From an uncultured Clostridia bacterium (GTDB lineage: Bacteria; Bacillota; Clostridia; Christensenellales; Pumilibacteraceae), in the NCBI GenBank assembly GCA_947178255.1, contig CAMWXP010000013.1, positions 1-35,913 on the forward strand: a stretch of 35,913 nt of DNA. Direction: 5' to 3'. The position numbers and the translations under genes are program-made. Under the pieces are notes generated by a model, which made no database searches, was not told the origin of the DNA, and saw only the letters and a list, made by a program, of their open reading frames with translations. This document shows, in pieces, positions 33,246-35,913 of the stretch (its first letter is position 1; each line of letters starts with the position of its first letter).

Positions 33246-35507
33246 TTAATCCTTTATCACTGTTATGGGCGCAAAATCGACGGCAAGCAGCATGACGCCG
33301 CCGCGCTCGAAATCTATCTTGGCATACAAGCTGTCGCCCATTTTTTCTATGTCGATAATTTTGCCCTTCCCCAATCTTTTATGCATAACGGTAGCACCCG
33401 CAACAATGTCGGACTTGTTTGCCGACTGCTGTTGCGGCGTAGTCGTAGCCTTTTTGCCGAAATCGCTTTTGTATGTCGCACTGTATGAGCTTCCGCCTAT
33501 ACTGCCACCCATACTGCCGCCAACCGACTTGCTTTGCGCATAACCGCTTTGGGCGTTATACGGCGAATACGTATGCGACGGCGAAGCCGTAAACACGTCC
33601 TCTTTCCGTTCGGGTCGAGCGACAAGCCCACCTTCCACCAAAAACCTCGACGGTATGCAGTACCGCGTTTCGCCGTACAAAAACCTCGATTTGGCGTAAG
33701 TGAGGAACAATCTGCGCTTTGCGCGCGTAACGGCAACGTACATAAGCCGCCGCTCCTCTTCCATGTGTTCGGACTCGTTTTCGTTCTGCCTGAGCGACGG
33801 AAAAATACCGTCTTCCAAGCCGACGACAAACACAACGGGAAATTCCAAGCCCTTTGCGCTGTGCACGGTTGCGAGAGTGACACAGTTGTCGTCGTTCATA
33901 TCGTCCGTATCGCTGTACAGCGACACCGTTTGCAAATAGTCGAACAGCGTGGCTTCCGGATTATTCTTTACAAAATCGCGCACCGAATTTACAAGCTCGT
34001 TAATGTTTTCCAGTCTTGCCGTACCCTCGTCGTCGTCCGAAAACAATCTATCTACGTTCAGAACGTTGTAAAGCAAGTATTTAAAATACTCGGGAATCGA
34101 CCTTTCCGACATTTCGTGAAGCTTAACGAGCAACGCGCCGAAATCGACAAGCTTGCTCTTTAACGCGGTAAGCAGCGGATATGAGCTCGCGTTTACTATT
34201 ATATCAAAAGCGCTCTTGCCGTTGGCTTGCGCTATATCTCGTATTTTATCTATGGAAGTATCGCCTATGCCGCGGCGCGGAAAATTGATTATGCGAAAAA
34301 TCGCCTCGTCGTCTCGCGTATTAACCGAAGCACGGGCATATGCAAGCACGTCCTTAATTTCCTTACGGTCGTAAAACTTAAACCCACCGAATACCTTATG
34401 CGGTATTCCGTACTGCAAAAAACGTTCCTCAAAGTGACGTGTAAGCGCATTAACGCGCAAAAGCACGGCGCAATCCGAGTATTCGTAATACCCACTGTCC
34501 ACCAAATCGAAGATTTTTCTTACAACATAATCCGCTTCGAAGCCGTCCGAGGCGGCACAATAGCACACCACCTTTTCCCCGCAATCGGCTTCCGTCCAAA
34601 GCTTTTTATCCAGTCTTTTTGTGTTCCCTTTAATTATCTTGTTGGCAATATCGAGGATATTCGCGGTCGAACGGTAATTTTGTTCAAGCTTGTAAACCGT
34701 GCAATTAAAGGCTTTTTGTAATTGAAAAATATTACCGATAGTTGCGCCGCGCCAAGTGTATATACACTGATCCTCGTCGCCGACAGCAAAAATATTTCCA
34801 TGCTTTCCTGCCAAAATCTTGGCTATTTCGTACTGAATTGTATTGGTATCTTGAAACTCGTCTATATGTATATATCTGAATTTGTTTTGATAAAACTCAC
34901 GAGCTTCATAACTTGACTTCAACAGATTAAGCGTTTGTATAAGCAAATCGTCATAGTCTAGCGCGTTATTGGTTCTTAGTACCTCTTGATACTGTGCATA
35001 TGCTTTGGCAATATCTTCAACGTCCTGCGCGTATTTATGTACTTGCTCATAATCCTCAGGCGATATTCCTTTGCTTTTTGCATTGGAAATTTCGGCAATT
35101 ATGCGCTTTGCCATATCTTCGTTAAGTTCGTTTTGCTTTGCAATACGCTTGACTATCGCTTTTGTTTCCGTTTCACCGTAAATAGTAAAATTCTTGTCAA
35201 AACCTATTCTGTCTATAAACCGCCTGAGTATGCGCACACACGCTGCATGGAAAGTAAAAATCCAAATACCGTCGATATTGTCCAGCATTTTTCCCAGCCT
35301 TGTGCGCATTTCGTCCGCAGCCTTGTTGGTAAACGTTATGGCAAGAATATTGTACGGCTGTACATGCAAATCATTTATCAAATGCGCAATGCGGTGCGTA
35401 AGCAATCGCGTTTTTCCACTGCCCGCACCTGCGGTTACCAACACCGCACCTTCCGTATCGAGTACGGCACGCTTTTGTACTTCGTTTAGTGTTTCGAGAC
35501 TGTACAT
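33246..35507 (-). CDS. pcrA: ATP-dependent DNA helicase PcrA/UvrD
   Basis: PcrA is the superfamily 1A 3'-5' helicase used in repair and for clearing RNA polymerase. Q motif 'LNEVQKRAV', Walker A AGAGSGKT (26-33), motif II 'DEFQDTN', motif III 'VGDEDQCIYTWRGA', motif IV 'LEQNYRST', motif V 'TVHSAKGLEFPVVFVVG' and motif VI 'VAVTRAKRRL' are all visible. A Gly/Ser-rich linker (about 660-690) precedes the Tudor-like C-terminal RNAP-binding region ('GATVMHKRLGKGKIIDIEK...DF'). Length 753 is typical. AGAGGT precedes ATG 35507. Confidence 0.97.
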   Translation of the reverse strand: MYSLETLNEVQKRAVLDTEGAVLVTAGAGSGKTRLLTHRIAHLINDLHVQPYNILAITFTNKAADEMRTRLGKMLDNIDGIWIFTFHAACVRILRRFIDRIGFDKNFTIYGETETKAIVKRIAKQNELNEDMAKRIIAEISNAKSKGISPEDYEQVHKYAQDVEDIAKAYAQYQEVLRTNNALDYDDLLIQTLNLLKSSYEAREFYQNKFRYIHIDEFQDTNTIQYEIAKILAGKHGNIFAVGDEDQCIYTWRGATIGNIFQLQKAFNCTVYKLEQNYRSTANILDIANKIIKGNTKRLDKKLWTEADCGEKVVCYCAASDGFEADYVVRKIFDLVDSGYYEYSDCAVLLRVNALTRHFEERFLQYGIPHKVFGGFKFYDRKEIKDVLAYARASVNTRDDEAIFRIINFPRRGIGDTSIDKIRDIAQANGKSAFDIIVNASSYPLLTALKSKLVDFGALLVKLHEMSERSIPEYFKYLLYNVLNVDRLFSDDDEGTARLENINELVNSVRDFVKNNPEATLFDYLQTVSLYSDTDDMNDDNCVTLATVHSAKGLEFPVVFVVGLEDGIFPSLRQNENESEHMEEERRLMYVAVTRAKRRLFLTYAKSRFLYGETRYCIPSRFLVEGGLVARPERKEDVFTASPSHTYSPYNAQSGYAQSKSVGGSMGGSIGGSSYSATYKSDFGKKATTTPQQQSANKSDIVAGATVMHKRLGKGKIIDIEKMGDSLYAKIDFERGGVMLLAVDFAPITVIKD

Positions 35508-35521
35508 AAAACCTCTTTTGT

Positions 35522-35899
35522 TTACGAACCCGTGCGCTCACGGTAATATCGTTCCTGCAATTCTCTGAATTTTTCGGACAGTTCCAATACGTAACGCTGT
35601 TTGCCGTTGGCGTCCAGCCCGTCGTATACGTCCCGCTCGATAAGCTGACCTATTGGGTTTAGCGCTATCTCGCTGCTGTCCAGTATGTCGCAAACCTTGC
35701 GGTACATTTTTTCCTCGGTAGCGGACGTGCTTGCCGCAACCTCCGCAAGTCGCCCCACCCGCATCGAATATTCTGCTATCGGCGACGGCACACTCTCATC
35801 CTGCCTATTTTCTTGTTTCAGCGAATCGAAGTAGCCCATTTTGAGTCGTTGTTTAGCCAGCCAGCACCGCTTTTTTAGTTCTCCGGTTTTTCGTGTCAT
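35522..35899 (-). CDS. Small conserved-looking protein upstream of pcrA, unknown
   Basis: A 125-residue soluble, charged, helical protein I do not recognise. It has a basic N-terminus ('RKTGELKKRCWLAKQRLKMGYFD'), a central Ala/Ser/Thr-rich region and a C-terminal helix ('YVLELSEKFRELQERYYRER'). There are no Cys pairs, membrane segments or nucleotide motifs. A good GGAGGG site precedes ATG 35899, so it appears complete. It lies 14 nt upstream of pcrA and is probably co-transcribed with pcrA-ligA; a DNA-repair-linked role is speculation. Confidence 0.72.
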   Translation of the reverse strand: MTRKTGELKKRCWLAKQRLKMGYFDSLKQENRQDESVPSPIAEYSMRVGRLAEVAASTSATEEKMYRKVCDILDSSEIALNPIGQLIERDVYDGLDANGKQRYVLELSEKFRELQERYYRERTGS

Positions 35900-35913
35900 G
35901 TTGCACCCTCCTA

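Noticed and set aside
33534..34163. Long plus-strand open frame (209 codons) opposite pcrA
   Set aside because: Antisense shadow of a conserved helicase region; no ribosome site and no recognisable protein features.

Overview
The window reads as a compact chromosomal stretch from a low- to mid-GC Firmicute. The signs are ctsR-mcsA-mcsB-clpC under a CtsR box, long-form HPF, a PcrA-type helicase, lepA-hemW, and a yicC-gmk-rpoZ-coaBC-priA-def-fmt-rsmB-rlmN cluster. An uncultured Clostridia lineage (Christensenellales-like) fits the style, but that placement is an impression, not a measurement. I saw no mobile element, CRISPR array, tRNA or rRNA. No gap without a gene exceeds about 200 bases. Almost everything is on the minus strand; only gdpD-like and gtrA-like (3697-4982) are on the plus strand.

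Layout, left to right. 22-3536: lepA, hemW and a DUF3267 membrane zinc-protease-like gene, read leftward. 3697-4982: a glycerophosphodiesterase and a GtrA-family membrane protein, ending at a hairpin shared with the opposing unit. 5054-6081: a Crh/HPr-like protein lacking the phosphocarrier histidine, plus an unknown helical protein. 6200-7591: pgi. 7709-8257: hpf. 8367-12855: the ctsR-mcsA-mcsB-clpC protein quality-control operon. 13057-14099: a dCMP deaminase and a zinc-ribbon membrane protein. 14193-16596: an ABC exporter pair. 16708-18006: rarA. 18077-21784: a large membrane-anchored protein resembling the non-synthase parts of cyclic beta-1,2-glucan synthase (GH94-like). 21894-22235: rplS with a structured leader. 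22383-31209: a nine-gene operon from yicC to rlmN. 31296-35899: an unknown small protein, pcrA and ligA.

The main non-routine signals are two. (1) Three genes (the DUF3267 gene, lepA, rarA) have a good sigma-A promoter whose -10 box ends only 6-7 nt before the start codon, with no Shine-Dalgarno, so they are predicted to make leaderless mRNAs. Their neighbours have conventional GGAGG-type sites. (2) The 1235-residue protein keeps the N-terminal, beta-sandwich, barrel and C-terminal homology of NdvB/GH94 proteins but lacks the glycosyltransferase domain and the GDWNDG catalytic motif, so it looks like a pseudoenzyme or a strongly repurposed sugar-binding protein. All homology statements come from reading the sequences; no search was run.
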